From assembly GCA_964036315.1 (NCBI GenBank), contig OZ038480.1:11437703-11501702 (forward strand): a DNA stretch of 64,000 bases, read 5' to 3'. Position 1 is the stretch's first letter. Every line of letters starts with the position of its first letter. The translations under genes were made by a program, and so were the position numbers. The DNA is from Acanthosepion esculentum. Its lineage: Eukaryota; Mollusca; Cephalopoda; Sepiida; Sepiidae. The notes under the pieces are model-generated. The model saw nothing but the letters and a program-made list of their open reading frames with translations, ran no database searches and was not told the DNA's origin. Positions 11,441 through 24,299 of the stretch are shown piece after piece.

Positions 11441-12995
11441 GCCATATTCTATTTTTAGTCTGATCTAACTTGTAACATGACAAGAAGAACTAAGATATGT
11501 TCTGGAGTGGTACAAACTCGATGTATGATTTTATAGTCTGACATGCCACACACTTAAATCTAGAGACATGGCATCCATAAGAGTGCTTGTAAAATCCCTC
11601 CAGTTGATTATATTTAAGAAATCATTTTTATTAATGGAATAAAATAATGTTAATCACTTAGTGTATGAAGTGTCCGTGTTTAAATTTCTAGAAATCAGTT
11701 GGGTTAAATTTTGAAAGTTTAAAATTTAACCAAAAAGCTTATGGAATGAATTAAGACAATAGGCTTTAGAGAGAAAATTATATGGAGACACAGATCTGCA
11801 ACAGTTTCCTGCCAACTGGTACTGTAAGGTAATAAAATGATTTTCTATTTCCTACATGTTATTTATTCTACAAATTTGTATCTATCCCTGTCAGCCAATC
11901 AACAATTACAACAGCAATATTAGTTTTCTTGTTAGAAGAAATTTACAGTTTTCTGTGCATATATAAATCAATACACTTTTTGAAACTTTGAAAGGAAAAC
12001 AATTTCTATCATTTGATGTGAAGGAGAAACAAAAAAAAAAAATAACAGCAAGAAAAAGTAATTTATAATATAACAATGATGAAGACTATTGATAAAAGCC
12101 TTTAAATTTAATCACCAAGCAACAATATTAGCAACAGATTAAGATGGATTGACAGCCATTTCAATATTTGAGAAAAACCTTCATAAAAAAAATCTTATAA
12201 AATTGCTACATTGATTCTTACGAAAGAGATTAATGCAGAAACATCAATGGAACAGACAGTAGAATCTTGATATTGTGAATAGCTATAATTAAAAGCTTTG
12301 TGAATGACATACTTCCTGACCATTTGCTTTAGAAGGCGTCAAGAACGGGTAGATTTATACTATTAAAATATGGGAGATTTTACAAGTACTAGACTGGATG
12401 AGTCACTTTAGTCTGGTTTTGGGAATCAGATAATTCTAGTTCAGAAGCTAGAATTCTTAACTATTAATACGGTTTGCTTATCATTGCTTCTATTTCAAAT
12501 TATACAGATATACTTAACCAGACGACATTTCTTTCTATAACTGCAATTTCAAGTCGCCATGTTATCTCTATACTGGATAAATTTAGTTCACGAAGTGTTT
12601 TGAATATGATGGCTCTTGCTCTGTTATTGGAGTCTAACATTCAAGGAAAATTCTCAGATTCTCTGAGATACCAAAAGTGTTACGGAAATCAGTACCTCTG
12701 TTTATCTTTTCTTTGGGGAGAAATATCCGTACGCTTCCACGCGAAGAAATGAGAGGGGAATTACTTATACTTAAACGAAATTATATTATTTATTCGCGTT
12801 TATTTATTTATTAGGATTGTTCCTTTCTGTGATTGCAAAGAGAGGTACAAAATGCAATTAAACGTCTCTACTTTCAAGGAAAATACCGCACTGCCATTCC
12901 TGCGTTAGTTTATCAAAATAGAATAGGGCTTTTCTAAAAGCAACTTCCGGTTTCATTGCAAGAAAGAGTTTTTTTAAAAAACTAATTAAAGTTTG
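11441..12995. other. Unannotated AT-rich stretch
   Basis: No repeat or domain was recognised. An open stretch at 12474-12752 (plus, 92 codons) has no recognisable domain, no splice context I trust and ordinary composition. There is a small local palindrome near 11700-11745 (gttaaattttgaaagttta / aaatttaac). Confidence 0.5.
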
Positions 12996-13465
12996 AGTTA
13001 AAGAAAGAGCAATCTTTCATGTTTAGCCAATCATTTACACTATTTACATTGTTGTCTTCATTTTTTCTGCCACATTCACGACATTTCTGCCGTTGTAAGC
13101 TCTGGCCTTCTTCAGGTAATGTCTATTGGAATTTCGAACTGAAACCTTTATTTGGTCCACAGGTGTAAATTGTTCTAGTTCCCCGTGCTATGTTTTTTCT
13201 GGATATTTCAGTTTTACTTAATTCGCCTTGATAACTCTACAAGTTTTCGTTCTTTCCGCTGAGGCCAGGGATTGAACTCACAACTCTTTGAATCGTCATT
13301 TTTTTTTATGAATCAACCAACGTTTTTATCCACTGGGCCATGTGTCCTTGAGATAACATGGTAACTTGAATCGTCGTGAATCTGATAGTAAAGATGAGGA
13401 CAACTGTCCGAATAATGTAAATAGTTGCAATACCTTATCTCAGAAATATACACAGATGTTAGTGA
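12996..13465 (-). mobile_element. SINE family C with inverted tail copy
   Basis: On the minus strand there is a tRNA-like head (A box tggcccagtggata, B box gagttcaatccctgg, between 13345 and 13265), a body, then ctgaagaaggccag...ggcagaaatg (13119-13083) and a tail ending near 13000 (aatgtaaatagtg). A second tail copy lies in the opposite orientation at 13372-13463 (gatgaggacaactgtccgaa), giving a fold-back arrangement. Confidence 0.7.
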
Positions 13466-13534
13466 ATCATATTCCAAATTTTTATGCTATTTGACAATTG
13501 TTCATTGATCCTGATGCTGTTCAGACAAGCTACA

Positions 13535-13880
13535 TTGCTTATTTCCACGAGATCAGAACTTCATAGCAAGGACCAGCCATACCACATACACAAAGTCGAC
13601 TCATCCTCATTCCCCTAATATTCCATTGGTAGGGAGGAAGTTCCACGCAGACATCTTTTCCTCAACATCTGTTAATTTTTGGAACAGACTCCTGAGAGGA
13701 TACTTCCTCGATCAATCCAAACTTAACCTCTTCAAGTCTAGTGTTAACCGTTATCTATAACTAGATATCATCATAATAATAACCCCTTACTCTCTCCTTG
13801 TATGATTTTACAACAACCTCATTCAGTAACATTCACCCTTGAGTGACTCTTGGGCCATTTAATGGGTGAACAAAAAGTAA
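13535..13880 (+). pseudogene. LINE (second family) 3' end
   Basis: Strong match to 10680-10975 (gaccagccataccacataca, ggaacagactcctgagagga). It continues into the 3' UTR with cttgagtgactcttgggcc and gtgaaca. No open frame is left. Confidence 0.7.
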
Positions 13881-14019
13881 CCTTTCAGATTGATCGGCAT
13901 TATGCTTCTTTTGAAATCTGATAATTCCAGAACTTAATGTTAGATGAATAAAGAACTCATTTTTAAATAGTAAATTCACACTTTTTAATGCTAAAATTCA
14001 CCCAATTCAAGGCTCAAGA

Positions 14020-14350
14020 GCTAATCAAAATCGAGGGTTACTGTTAAACGGGTTATAATGAATCAGGTGTGTGATATGAATGAAAGGATGGTTGTAGGAT
14101 GTGAAGATTATGAGGATAAGGAGGATAGATAACGTTGGACTACTGATTTTAAAAGATTAAGATTGTTGTGTTCAGAGAAGCACCAACAGGGGAGTCTTTT
14201 CAACAAAATGTCAGTTCTTAGGGGAAAAAAAATATCTGAATTGAAATTTCTTATATTTTAACCACGAGGGAAATGGTGGTGATTCGACTCCGTGAAAGTA
14301 GCATGGCGGGCCCTACCTACAAAGGGCAGAACTTGTTGAACTAAAGAGAA
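14020..14350 (-). pseudogene. LINE (second family) 3' end, opposite orientation
   Basis: Complement of the same 3' end (gagggttactgtt, aggaggatagataacg, gattcgactccgtg). It is tail-to-tail with 13535-13880. The region 14350-14760 has no recognised feature. Confidence 0.6.
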
Positions 14351-14759
14351 GGGATCATCAAAACATTTGCCATAGAAATTGTGATAGAATAGGAATTGAC
14401 TTGAAACATTATAGATTTCGTCATCACCCAAAATGGTTGCAGTTCAAACCAAAGTAAATGTTGGGGGTGGGGGCAATCGTTTGATTTGTGTTTAGTAAAT
14501 TGTCTATATTTAAGTGTAACTTCACATGGCATATAAAATCTTGATAATTGAATAGTCACCTTAAAATAAAATGATAATTATTGGATTTTATAATTGACAG
14601 TAGTGTACAGTTACGGATCACCAGTGCCAAGGAAAGTTAATATCAGACCTCTCACCTCATAGTCTATTTCCCACTGGATTTTTGAGATTAGTATCATATA
14701 TTTCTAAATTACTTGTTTACATGTTCTGTTCATAGTAAAGAAAATAGGAGTTATGAGAA

Positions 14760-14945
14760 AACTTATAGTTACAGCCAGAAAGAGATAGCTGAAATATCTG
14801 TAACATAATGAAGACAGGGGGCTTGGAGAATTAAACACTCACAAGCCCGAAGGCAAGAGAAGCATAGGGAAGTAGTGAGTTGCTATTTAACACGTATTTT
14901 TCGAATATATGACAGAACAATGACAAAGAGAGATGGTAAAGGGTA
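14760..14945 (+). pseudogene. RTE-like LINE fragment, degraded
   Basis: cataatgaagacagggggct, cacaagcccgaaggcaagag and gacagaacaatgacaaagag parallel the LINE segment at 49190-49400 (cataatgaggaaagagggct). Stops occur in all frames. Confidence 0.5.
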
Positions 14946-15149
14946 AAAAATTTATTTCGACCAATAAAAGGAAGTTGTGGACAGTCTAATGGAGTTGGAA
15001 TTTTGGGGGCTTTTTACAGAATTTGAGAATTTGGCTAGGGTTGTAATTTCAGACCATACTAAGATTGTAAAGCCGCAATTAAAATGACCAGTGACGCTCC
15101 GGCTTTTCTTCAGACAACAGATAAATGAAATAGAAGAACAGTTACTTAC

Positions 15150-15267
15150 CCTCATAGAAGACAATGCAATTCTTTGGTGTTTCTTCTGGTTTTGAAAGTA
15201 ATTTCAGCCAAGAAGCAGATTCTTCTAATAACCTCACATATACTGTATTTCCATTGTCTTCAGTAAA
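15150..15267 (-). CDS. Next exon of the same PR-domain gene: core of the PR domain
   Basis: A 118-nt exon found by reading the minus strand; it is too short to stand out as an ORF. The acceptor is a long T tract ending ttacag (AG at 15269-15268). The donor is GAGG|gtaagt (GT at 15149-15148). Read in phase 0, as the exon at 28891-29447 requires, it gives FTEDNGNTVYVRLLEESASW followed by LKLLSKPEETPKNCIVFYEG with no stop. The W-L...NCIVxxxG pattern is the central strand region of PR domains; in FOG proteins the equivalent reads W-L-L...NNCIVYSKGG, which is why I favour ZFPM over PRDM. The exon leaves in phase 1. The next exon should supply a GEEL-like end of the PR domain and then zinc fingers. 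I scanned 1-15149 by eye and did not find it, so the gene probably continues beyond the window. Confidence 0.78.
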
Positions 15268-16033
15268 CTGTAAAAAAAAAAAAACGAAGAAAAATCATTA
15301 TCTTTGTAGATCATACCCTCTGATAAGATCTAACAATTATGTATATTTAACATATAGGTCATTACCCACATTCCATTATGTCCTCCACATTTGATAGCTA
15401 GAGGCAATTTTGTTAGAGCTTATATTTTTCGTTAAAAAAAAACTTTTAAGTCACATTGCAAAACCTAGCAGTCACGACACCTCACTCACCTTTTCAAACT
15501 TTGACTAGAGACAGAAAATTTGGTTTCCCCTCCTTTCCGTTAGAAAAAACAAAAAAAATAAATAAAAAGACACACACACAATAGAAAACCAAAAAAATCT
15601 TCATTGTTTTCTTTTTCCATTTCACTCAAGGTCTGTAACAACCAACATAGGGGTCACTATGTTTTTTTTTTTTTTTTTTTTTTTTTACTGTATCAGTTAT
15701 CTTTCACTGCTAGGTTGTCAAGGAAAAACCCAGCCACCTTCCCACTACTGTGCACTCCTACTCGGGTTAATTTTATTTTTTTTTTATCTAAAAACCTCAT
15801 TCAACATCCCCACACCCTGGCGCAGATAAGGCTGGACAGCTGATAATGAAGTTGGTAGAAGCATGCAAAACACTCTGTCAGTATAAATGGCCCACTTGTG
15901 GCAAATAAAACAAAGTTATAATCTTATACTTCGAAAATATCTACCCTATCTTCAACACCACCCCCAGTCACATAGCTTACACCCATATCACAACCTCCTC
16001 TCCCCATAAACATTCTTGCCCACCTAACAGAAC

Positions 16034-16037
<4 letters not shown>

Positions 16038-16076
<39 letters not shown>
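16038..16076. repeat. (TA)n microsatellite
   Basis: About 19 TA units, followed by gaataaggtatatttaggc. 16200-17460 holds nothing recognisable except a degenerate hairpin module on the minus strand near 16300-16260 (gac tgagatg gtc gaaaat). Confidence 0.9.
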
Positions 16077-16079
<3 letters not shown>

Positions 16080-17466
16080 TAAGGTATATTTAGGCAGTAA
16101 GTGTTCATTCAAACAAGTTTGATTAAAAAAAAGCGACAAGGTCTGTTTAATTTTTTATTGTATTATTACAATTTCCGAATAAGGTGTTACGTATTGTGAT
16201 AAAAATTGTGGAGAAGCTGTCCGAAATTTATATTGTGTTGTTGTTTTTGTTCAAGTATTTTCGACCATCTCAGTCATTTTCAAGGGTGTATTGAATGGGG
16301 GAGAATTTTGGAGTTCCCGCTGGCAAGGGAATCTATCATACATCTGCCTGGGTCTGTTGAGTAGCACGGGTGCCATGTAGGCAGGTATTGTCCTGCTGGA
16401 GCAGCAAATTACTTACTATTTACTATACAATCATCAATGGCAAGTAAGAATTATAACGAATTGTAAATGGCACCCGATATCATGGGCTATGTTTATCGTT
16501 GGAAGATGTCAAACACCAGGCCCAATATTGCACGTGCAAATGACTATCACTTGCATGAAAGCAGAACGTGATGCCATCACTGAATACGACAGAGGGCTAT
16601 TCAATATCGACGAGGTGACCTTCTTGTGAGACGTGCCCGATGATCCTCTTCTTGATGGTGTTGAAGTATGGTCAGAGGTAGACACAACGAAAATAAATGG
16701 ATTTATTTGAGCACATACGAATAAAGTCTGTCCGGGATTTTAATATACCGACAACTTTTTTGAAATCCACCAAAGGATTCTTTGGTTCGCATACGCAAAC
16801 AGACACTCTCCCGAGAGGTTACTCAGTCGGCAGAGCGACACCAACTGAATGAGCGCTGTGTAACTTGTCACATTCATGATGACCGAGATTAATACTTTCA
16901 TGCATATCTTTGGTCTGTCACCCGCCTGTACGCTTGATACCCACGTAAATCCTGGTCTTATCGAAATCTAAAATTACTTTTGAAAGACCATGGATGAAAT
17001 TAAGGAGAATGACAAATTAATGGATGGTGAGCGTAAAGGATCGCTTTAAAACATCGAAGGCTCACTAAGATAAGTGTCCAAGGTTCGAAAAGGAGGCCCT
17101 TGTAGAAGACGTAGATATCCGAATGTTTCGTCAATATTAAAATAGTTGAATAATTTCCAAACAGGCCTTGTATTACCCACAAAAATGTGTGTTAAGATGG
17201 GCGGATATATATATTTGGTAAATTTGTTCCTGTCTGAAGATGTTCAATCTGAAGGAATCGCGTCACGAAATATTTCGTATTGTTCTTTATTTAGCCACTG
17301 TATATATTAATTCAGATATAAATAAATGTTTGCGTAAAGACAATATGAACAAAAGAAATTATAAGAGGAAAACATTTTTATCTTTTATGCCAATGTGTTT
17401 CGCCTTGATAAAGATTCTCAAGGGATGAAATGCGTTTACATATTTTCATTTGTTATTTTATTTATC

Positions 17467-17467
<1 letters not shown>

Positions 17468-17519
<52 letters not shown>

Positions 17520-17569
17520 TTATATATATATATATATATATCATTATATATATATATATATATTTATCA

Positions 17570-17614
<45 letters not shown>

Positions 17615-17712
17615 TGATACGATAAAGAAACAAATAGGAAATGTTTATAAATTTATTATGTTTCGCTTTTATAAACGTTTCCTATTCATTCCTTATCCTA
17701 TTATTCTGACGG

Positions 17713-17779
<67 letters not shown>
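17468..17779. repeat. (TA)n tracts around a small palindrome
   Basis: TA runs at 17468-17612 are interrupted by tcat, and another run spans 17717-17779. Between them ataggaaatgtttataaa (17633-) pairs with ttttataaacgtttcctatt (17665-). Confidence 0.85.
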
Positions 17780-17782
<3 letters not shown>

Positions 17783-18149
17783 AAAGAACAGTAAGATATA
17801 TAATCCGGTGATCTTATAGATATTTTTTATTTTTACACAGTAGTGATCAATCTAAATTTACAGAGCATTAATATTATAAATTAACTGATTTAAAATATGT
17901 TTTTTATCGCTACACAGTAATAACCATGTTTCAAAAATGGAAGCTAAAAGCTTCGAATTTAATTTTGTTATTAAATTAAAGACATTAGTTCCATATATAT
18001 ATATATAATTTATTCGAAAATTATAATATAATGATGTTATGTTATAATTTTATAATCAATTATTGCTTTACTCTGTATTAAGCATTCTTTTAAGAATAGT
18101 ATTTTTTTGGTTATTGTAATTTATTCCGTATACACCAATCACATACTTG

Positions 18150-18700
18150 GGTATATATACCCATGAGTTGACCCAAGCGGTAGGAGGGACTGTGCTGTCC
18201 ACGGGATCAGACGCCTTCTTCATTTATTTTTGAGGAGAACAGATGTCACGCATTGACCCCGGCTCCTTCTAATGGTATTTGCCAGCCTCCCCACGAAGGT
18301 AGGATGTGGTACAAGGTCGTTGTTTAATATGGAATGGTCATATGCGTATATATGGGCCAAGGAGAAAAAATTGAATTGTCTAGGCGTCGGTATAGCACCG
18401 ACCCTCGCACTTTATATTGCAATGACGAAGGCGGTGCCGCAGGGTTGGAATCGCCGGGGCCATGCACCGTCTTCATTGGTTAATGAGAACATTACTACGC
18501 ATCGATCCTGGATCTCTCTGATTTCTGACCACAGAACAAGGATCCAAGGTCTCCTCATTAATCACCGAAGAAGGCGACTGATCCTGTGGATTCCAAACTT
18601 GAGACAGCACCGTCGTCATTGCACTAAAAGAGGGAAGGTCCAGCCCCCGTGGAAAGGTAGGTAAGAAGAATGGCCAAAAAGAAGAATAGACGGTTTCGAG
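18150..18700. repeat. Unknown repeat with three related modules, one inverted
   Basis: Modules of the form gcaatgacga...ggt gc..., ...ggaat...cagg..catg/cagtcgccttcttc and gattaatgaggag occur at 18195-18240 and 18415-18510 on plus and at 18640-18535 on minus. Open stretches on both strands reflect GC content. I do not recognise the family. Confidence 0.5.
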
Positions 18701-19389
18701 TTCTGGCATTTCCAAAGAGTGGCATATGAATGTGAGCAGAATAAACCTCGTTGATTAAATAAACGGTTATCTTTGACATTCCTAAATACAAGAAAGAACC
18801 GAAGAACATCGGAGAGGTGATCGGTCGAAATGCTATGATAGAAGCAACAGAGACTAGAAAACTGCTTCTATGAACCAGTTGACAATGAAAATGCATTCGG
18901 AAAACATCATTAGATAATATAAACGTGTTGGTGACAAACCCGCTAATAGTTTAACTGAACGAGAGGCAACCAAGTTTGACTAATGAAACATTTGTTGACA
19001 AGAAAAATCTTAGCAAATATATAAAACAAAAGTTATTCCGAGTTATAGACAGGTGCAAATTTGGTATGTGTCAAAAAACATGAAAATCTCATCATCAGGT
19101 TTTAAATTATGGCTTCCAATGAGATTTTAACCTTGATGACGAAATTGATTTTTATCTTTGCTTATATGCTTTACTTTGCGTTCATTCTTTCCTTGTAAAG
19201 CAAGTTTTAGCTTTAGGGGTTCTTCGTGTTAGAAAAAGTAGAACGACATAAAAAAACATGTCCCGAATTAATTCTATTAGGAAAAGTGGGGGGAAAAATG
19301 ACAAAAGAACAAGTTACTAAATATGAAAACATTGTTTCAAATAACGAAAACAATTTCAGTAATTTTCAGTTTTTTCAAATTATAATAAT

Positions 19390-19423
19390 TAATTAGATTG
19401 TACGCGAATACCCATGGGCACAC

Positions 19424-19483
<60 letters not shown>

Positions 19484-19485
19484 TT
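19390..19485. repeat. (CA)n and (TA)n microsatellite
   Basis: CA from about 19430 to 19471, then a short TA run. Confidence 0.9.
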
Positions 19486-19574
19486 AAATCAGTTTTTAGT
19501 GGTACAGAATTTAATAATAAATAGGAAAAGACAAAATTTATAAGTCATTTTTTTAAAGAAAAAGCTAAAAAAAA

Positions 19575-19984
19575 ACACACACAACCGGTTTCGTCCCAGG
19601 ACTTATCATGTTTATTTTTCTGGGAATAGAAAATTTAAAAAGCGTGTAAATTAAATTTAAATTAACGAATGGAATGGAATGGAAGAAAAAAAAATGAATT
19701 TCAAGAAACTAGAGTCCAATAACATTCAGACCCAGTAAGCATTCCCTCTGTTTACAAAGGGAAGGCCCACGAGATCTGCTATACAAGGACTCTAGAACCT
19801 TGAGGTGAAATGTGGAGTGGGACTTAGATAAAAGCAAAAAACGGTCACCACTAAAATTAACCACACATTTCCTACTATTAATTATCTGCTCAGCAATAGC
19901 AGAGCCAGTAGTATTGGTTAGGTGGCTCTTCCTGGCAGACGGATTCAAAATCCTGTGGGGTAAATGCTGTTTTATTCTCGAATC

Positions 19985-19985
<1 letters not shown>
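19575..19985 (-). pseudogene. Penelope-like element C-terminus (GIY-YIG end) plus 3' UTR
   Basis: The minus strand reads SAIAEQIINSRKCVVNFSGD, then FHLKVLESLYSRSRGPSLCK and QRECLLGLN. I associate this with the C-terminal part of GIY-YIG retroelements (SAxxxH...LKxLESLxI...PSLC). About 95 residues remain, with no catalytic GIY part. Roughly 100 bp past the stop, the minus strand carries a hairpin, gtcc tg ggac gaaaccgg (19610-19585). Confidence 0.6.
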
Positions 19986-19987
<2 letters not shown>

Positions 19988-20041
<54 letters not shown>

Positions 20042-20280
20042 ATTAATAATTGGTAGGGATAATTCCAAGGAGGATATTAATCCAAAGAGAGCTCAATTTA
20101 AGTAACAGAGCAATATGAATATAATAATAATAAGTACAGATAATTCCTAAAAATCCATTCGGTTATAATATATTTCATGAATATCGAAATACTCATCTCT
20201 TTAGACCGAAGTGTTTTAAAAAACCTTCGGTCTGAAGAGATGAATATTATAACCGAATGGATTTTTAAGGATGGTATTTA

Positions 20281-20313
<33 letters not shown>
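19988..20313. repeat. TA-flanked palindrome
   Basis: (TA)n at 19988-20039 and 20283-20313. Between them taaaaatccattcggttat (20147) pairs with ataaccgaatggattttta (20250-20268), and tcatctctttagaccgaag pairs with cttcggtctgaagagatga. Arms are about 55 bp. Confidence 0.8.
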
Positions 20314-20316
<3 letters not shown>

Positions 20317-20820
20317 TACGAAAAACTAGATAATCCTTATAGACTGTTTAAACATTCAAATTTATATCAAACATTATAATATTTATGAAGTCTCAAAGTA
20401 AAGCAAAACGACAGCGTCTATTTCGGGCGTTTCATTCCATAGAAAGTTAGTGACACTTTCTCTCATGACTTCCTTCTCTCTTTTTCTGTTTAGGTCTTTT
20501 TTCTCCTCTCCCTTTTCTATATCAATATATAACTTCCGTTAAGTTAACCGAGTAAATGGGTCAATGTCTGGACTTCCTCAAATAATATTAAATATGAAAG
20601 AATAGAAATTTTAAATTACATTTAACTCAATCATGTCTCTCTCCCCACTCACTTCCTCACTTCGTAAATTTACATATGCTTAGTACTGCCCGTCAAAAAT
20701 GTGTAAATTTCTTTTCATTTTTCGTTTCAACCTTTGGAAGTAAAGTCTGTTGATCCGCGGTCCTTTAAGAGGGCTGTGGTGAAATCATTTATTACATGGA
20801 ACCTTAAAGTCGTCTGTTTT

Positions 20821-20823
<3 letters not shown>

Positions 20824-20873
<50 letters not shown>

Positions 20874-20899
20874 ATTTTATATATATATATATATATTTT

Positions 20900-20941
<42 letters not shown>

Positions 20942-20971
20942 CTTATAATGTACTTATTATATATATATATA

Positions 20972-21022
<51 letters not shown>

Positions 21023-21179
21023 CTGGATACTAAGAATATGTTAAGACACAGACAAGGTCTATCTGTTTAATTTTTTTACAAACTTTTCGAGAAACCAAGT
21101 TGTCGCAAACGCAGATTAAATTTATAGAGAAAACAAGGCACTACCTTTATTTCGCGAGATAAACGTATGCCTCCTATAT

Positions 21180-21236
<57 letters not shown>
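20824..21236. repeat. (TA)n tracts
   Basis: TA runs at 20828-20870, 20880-20897, 20908-20940, 20960-21020 and 21181-21236, the last followed by a short GT run. Tyrosine-isoleucine peptides read here are artefacts. Confidence 0.92.
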
Positions 21237-21239
<3 letters not shown>

Positions 21240-21474
21240 TGTGTGTGTATGTATGTACTTCTAATTTACATTTATAAAAAGTCGCAAAAACATACACAAA
21301 AAATAAATATAGGATGAAAAAAATAAATATTAAAATTTAAAATATGAAATGAACATATGGATAAACAAGCAGACAGACAAACTTAATTCTATTAGATATT
21401 ATTTTTGGGGATTTGTTAAAATCGAAGCATTCGATTCCGATAAACTACACAGTACAATAGTGTGTAAATTAATC

Positions 21475-21795
21475 TCGAGTAGTTTGTAACAGCCTATTTA
21501 TTATCTCTCAGTTGTGTCTCTGTCTTTGGGCAGAGCGCGCTCAGGGACGACTTCTTCAAAGGACAGAGTCGCAACTGAGGAAAATTATACCCAGCACTGA
21601 GGAACAGCTGCTCGAGGTTGCTCCCTCTCATTGCACTAGAGAGGGGGATCGGTGCTCGCACTGAAGCCAGCGTAACTGACGGTTGCAGGGGCTCAGTCAA
21701 TTTTTGTTCCTAGCCCGGGTGTACGCGCTCGGGCTCCCCACATTAAACCGGCCTTATGTTACAACCTGACCTCGTGGGGAGTTGAGCAAATACAA
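21475..21795 (+). repeat. Dispersed repeat family D
   Basis: It shares cagagtcgcaactgaggaaa, ttgttcctagcccgggtgt and cgctcgggctccccacatta with 43090-43378. It starts at ctcgagtagtttgtaacag. It is GC-richer than its surroundings. No coding or tRNA signature was recognised. Confidence 0.75.
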
Positions 21796-22324
21796 ACTAC
21801 ACGGTACAATAAAATACTATCTAATGTACCGTTTAGAAAAATGACTCATTAATTATTTTAAAAATCTAGCCATAATTCATTAAATTGTAAACGAAAATGC
21901 TTTTATCATTCATACATGACATGGTCCGAAAAAATATTAGATCTCATTATCTACCTATTTCTAAGAAAAACGACACAATTAATTTAAATAGTCTAAATTT
22001 ACTTCATAAATAATTTGCCTTATTAAAATAAGTGAAATTTCGAGAAAAGAAATTCCTTCAAAAGTCACATGGCTAATGACTTTTGTCATAAAAGTTTGTA
22101 TACCTATGTCAACTTTCAGCTATCTATGCAAAAACTGTGGCCTACATCTAGTATATTTACTTATAAATAAATTGTCGGCTCGACCTACTTCGAAAAGTCT
22201 AACCGAATAAGGAAACATGACAATTTAAAAAAAATAAATCCCTTTTTAGTTTTCCTGAGAACAATTCAACATCTCAACTTATATATATATATGTATATAT
22301 CGTTTAAAAATTTGCTATATTTAT

Positions 22325-22490
22325 GGATTGAAAAGTGTATCATATCGTAGATAGAGAGCGTTTGTACATATAGATCGGGGACATAAAGCTGAACACTATA
22401 TGGTGACAGTCGGTTTCTTTCATCAGAAATAAATGTATTCAGAATACAGTTATTTCTGATGAAAGATCGAGGCAGATCTGAAATATCAAA
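22325..22490 (+). repeat. Short palindrome within dispersed family E
   Basis: atagagagcgtttgtacata and ctgaacactat resemble the family seen at 38455 and 40671. Inside, tctttcatcagaaataa (22419) pairs with ttatttctgatgaaaga (22449). Confidence 0.55.
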
Positions 22491-22626
22491 TATATATATA
22501 TAAACAAAAATATAAATAAATACTTTCACAAAAAAAACATTGAATTTTTTTTTTTAATTTGCAACTTTTCAGTTGTTTTCTCCAGATTATATACATATCA
22601 AGAAAGTATACGTGGCTTCTCATTAT

Positions 22627-22627
22627 G

Positions 22628-22707
<80 letters not shown>

Positions 22708-22720
22708 ATGTGTGTGTGTA
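22627..22720. repeat. (TA)n then (TG)n microsatellite
   Basis: About 37 TA units from 22627 to 22702, then tgtatgtgtgtgtgtatg. Confidence 0.92.
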
Positions 22721-23009
22721 TGTAAGACTTTTTTATGTTTATACATTCTTTTTATAGATACAAATATTTAAGTAAATGCTCTGTTTATAATAAACAGTAT
22801 TAAACAACATTTACCGGCCTGAATGTCCGAGAAATTTTCATAGTAAATATTGGTCCTCCGACATAATTCAAACCTGCATCCTATACGGAACCGTCAATCA
22901 GCCTGACGTGATCTTAACCGATCGAGCCACAGAGAATCGTTCGATTAGCAAGGTCGATTTTACTGCATTTAAACTTCAACATTGCACTTGTGTGCATATA
23001 TATGTATTG

Positions 23010-23165
23010 AGACAGAGGGCAACTCCAGGCGGTGTAGTGGTTAGCAAACTTGTCTTGCTAGAACAATTACAACTGAATAGTGAGTTCGATCCTCACTGGG
23101 TGCCACTATGCTTTCGGCCTTGTGCCACATCTAAGCTACGCTTGAAAAATCAATATATGTCGTCA
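23010..23165 (+). mobile_element. tRNA-derived SINE, family B
   Basis: A box ggcggtgtagtggttagc, B box gagttcgatcctcac, then gggtgcc and ttcggccttgtgccacatct. The same unit is at 44548-44690. It is not a tRNA gene: there is no cloverleaf 3' end and the tail continues. Confidence 0.8.
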
Positions 23166-23742
23166 GACATATATAAGTAATATGCAATTTACACTAATAA
23201 TAGTTTTTACTTTTTCTTCACAAGATATTATTTGTTAATATGAGATTCAATCAGAAAAATAATCATAATTCAAGCCTGAAAACACACACACAAATGCACG
23301 CACGTAGACGTACACGCGCAAACACGCACACAAACACACATGTGCGTATTGTATCTGTGTGCGTCCCTAAGGCTCTCTCTTCCGTACTTCTCTCTTTCTA
23401 TTTTATATTAACGATCTGTCCAGGAAGATTCTCAGATTATTAGTTAATATCGATGCTGATAATACCAGATCCCAAAATGCAGATGACTAGAGACTGGCAG
23501 CTGACCTCTCCTCTGATTTAGCTTTAACTGGTTAACGGGTGGCGGGGAATGGGGTTTACTGGCTTGTAAAGTTCGATACTTCCATTGTCGAGCTCGTAAC
23601 GTTCCATCAGACCCGCAATTTTCTCCAGGAACGGTTGTACTTTCCATAGAGCTACTCGCCTTGAACGTCTATTGGAACCCAAGTTTACCGCAGATCGCAA
23701 GTAGAACTTCTATGCACGATCCTTGGCTAAAAACATTGGGAA

Positions 23743-24222
23743 ATTACTTGCATTATTTACATTGTTCAGATTCTTATCCTCATCTTCATTGCCATATTCA
23801 CAATATTTCGGCCGTTGTACGTTCCGGCCTTCTTCAGGTGATTGGAATTTCGAAACGAATCCTTTATTTCGTCCACCGGGGGGGGGGTAGATTGTTCTAG
23901 TTCCACCTGCCATGCCTCTTCCGGATGTCTCAGTTATTCCCCTTTAACTCAACTCTCCAAGTTTTGGTTCACGAATGCTGTGGCCTGGCATTGAACTCAC
24001 AACTATGTGGGTCCAGTCACTGGATCTAACCAACATCTTTATCCACAGGGCCACGTGTCCTTGAGGCCACAGCAGTGGTGAACTGATGAAGGCCGGAGCG
24101 TACAACGGCAGAAAACGTTGTGAATATGGCAATGAAGATGAGGATAACAGTCCGAATAATGTAAATAATGCAAGTAATCATAATACCTCATCTCAGTGAT
24201 ATAGAGGACAGAGATTGGGAAA
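23743..24222 (-). mobile_element. SINE family C, near-complete, with inverted tail copy
   Basis: On minus: A box tggccctgtggataaag, B box gagttcaatgccagg (24055-23985), a body with tggaactagaacaatctacc, then ctgaagaaggccg...cggccgaaat (23838-23804), then a tail to 23743. On plus, 24083-24222 carries a second tail copy with ctgatgaaggccg...cggcagaaaacg. The result is a fold-back with about 100-bp arms. Confidence 0.75.
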
Positions 24223-24299
24223 TGTTCGATTCCTTGGACCCCTCCAGGAAGTTCATAATTCCTTTTGCAATGTCCTATCTTTTGCAAAAGTCGGATCAG

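Noticed and set aside
12474..12752. 92-codon open frame
   Set aside because: No recognisable domain or splice signals; consistent with chance in AT-rich DNA.
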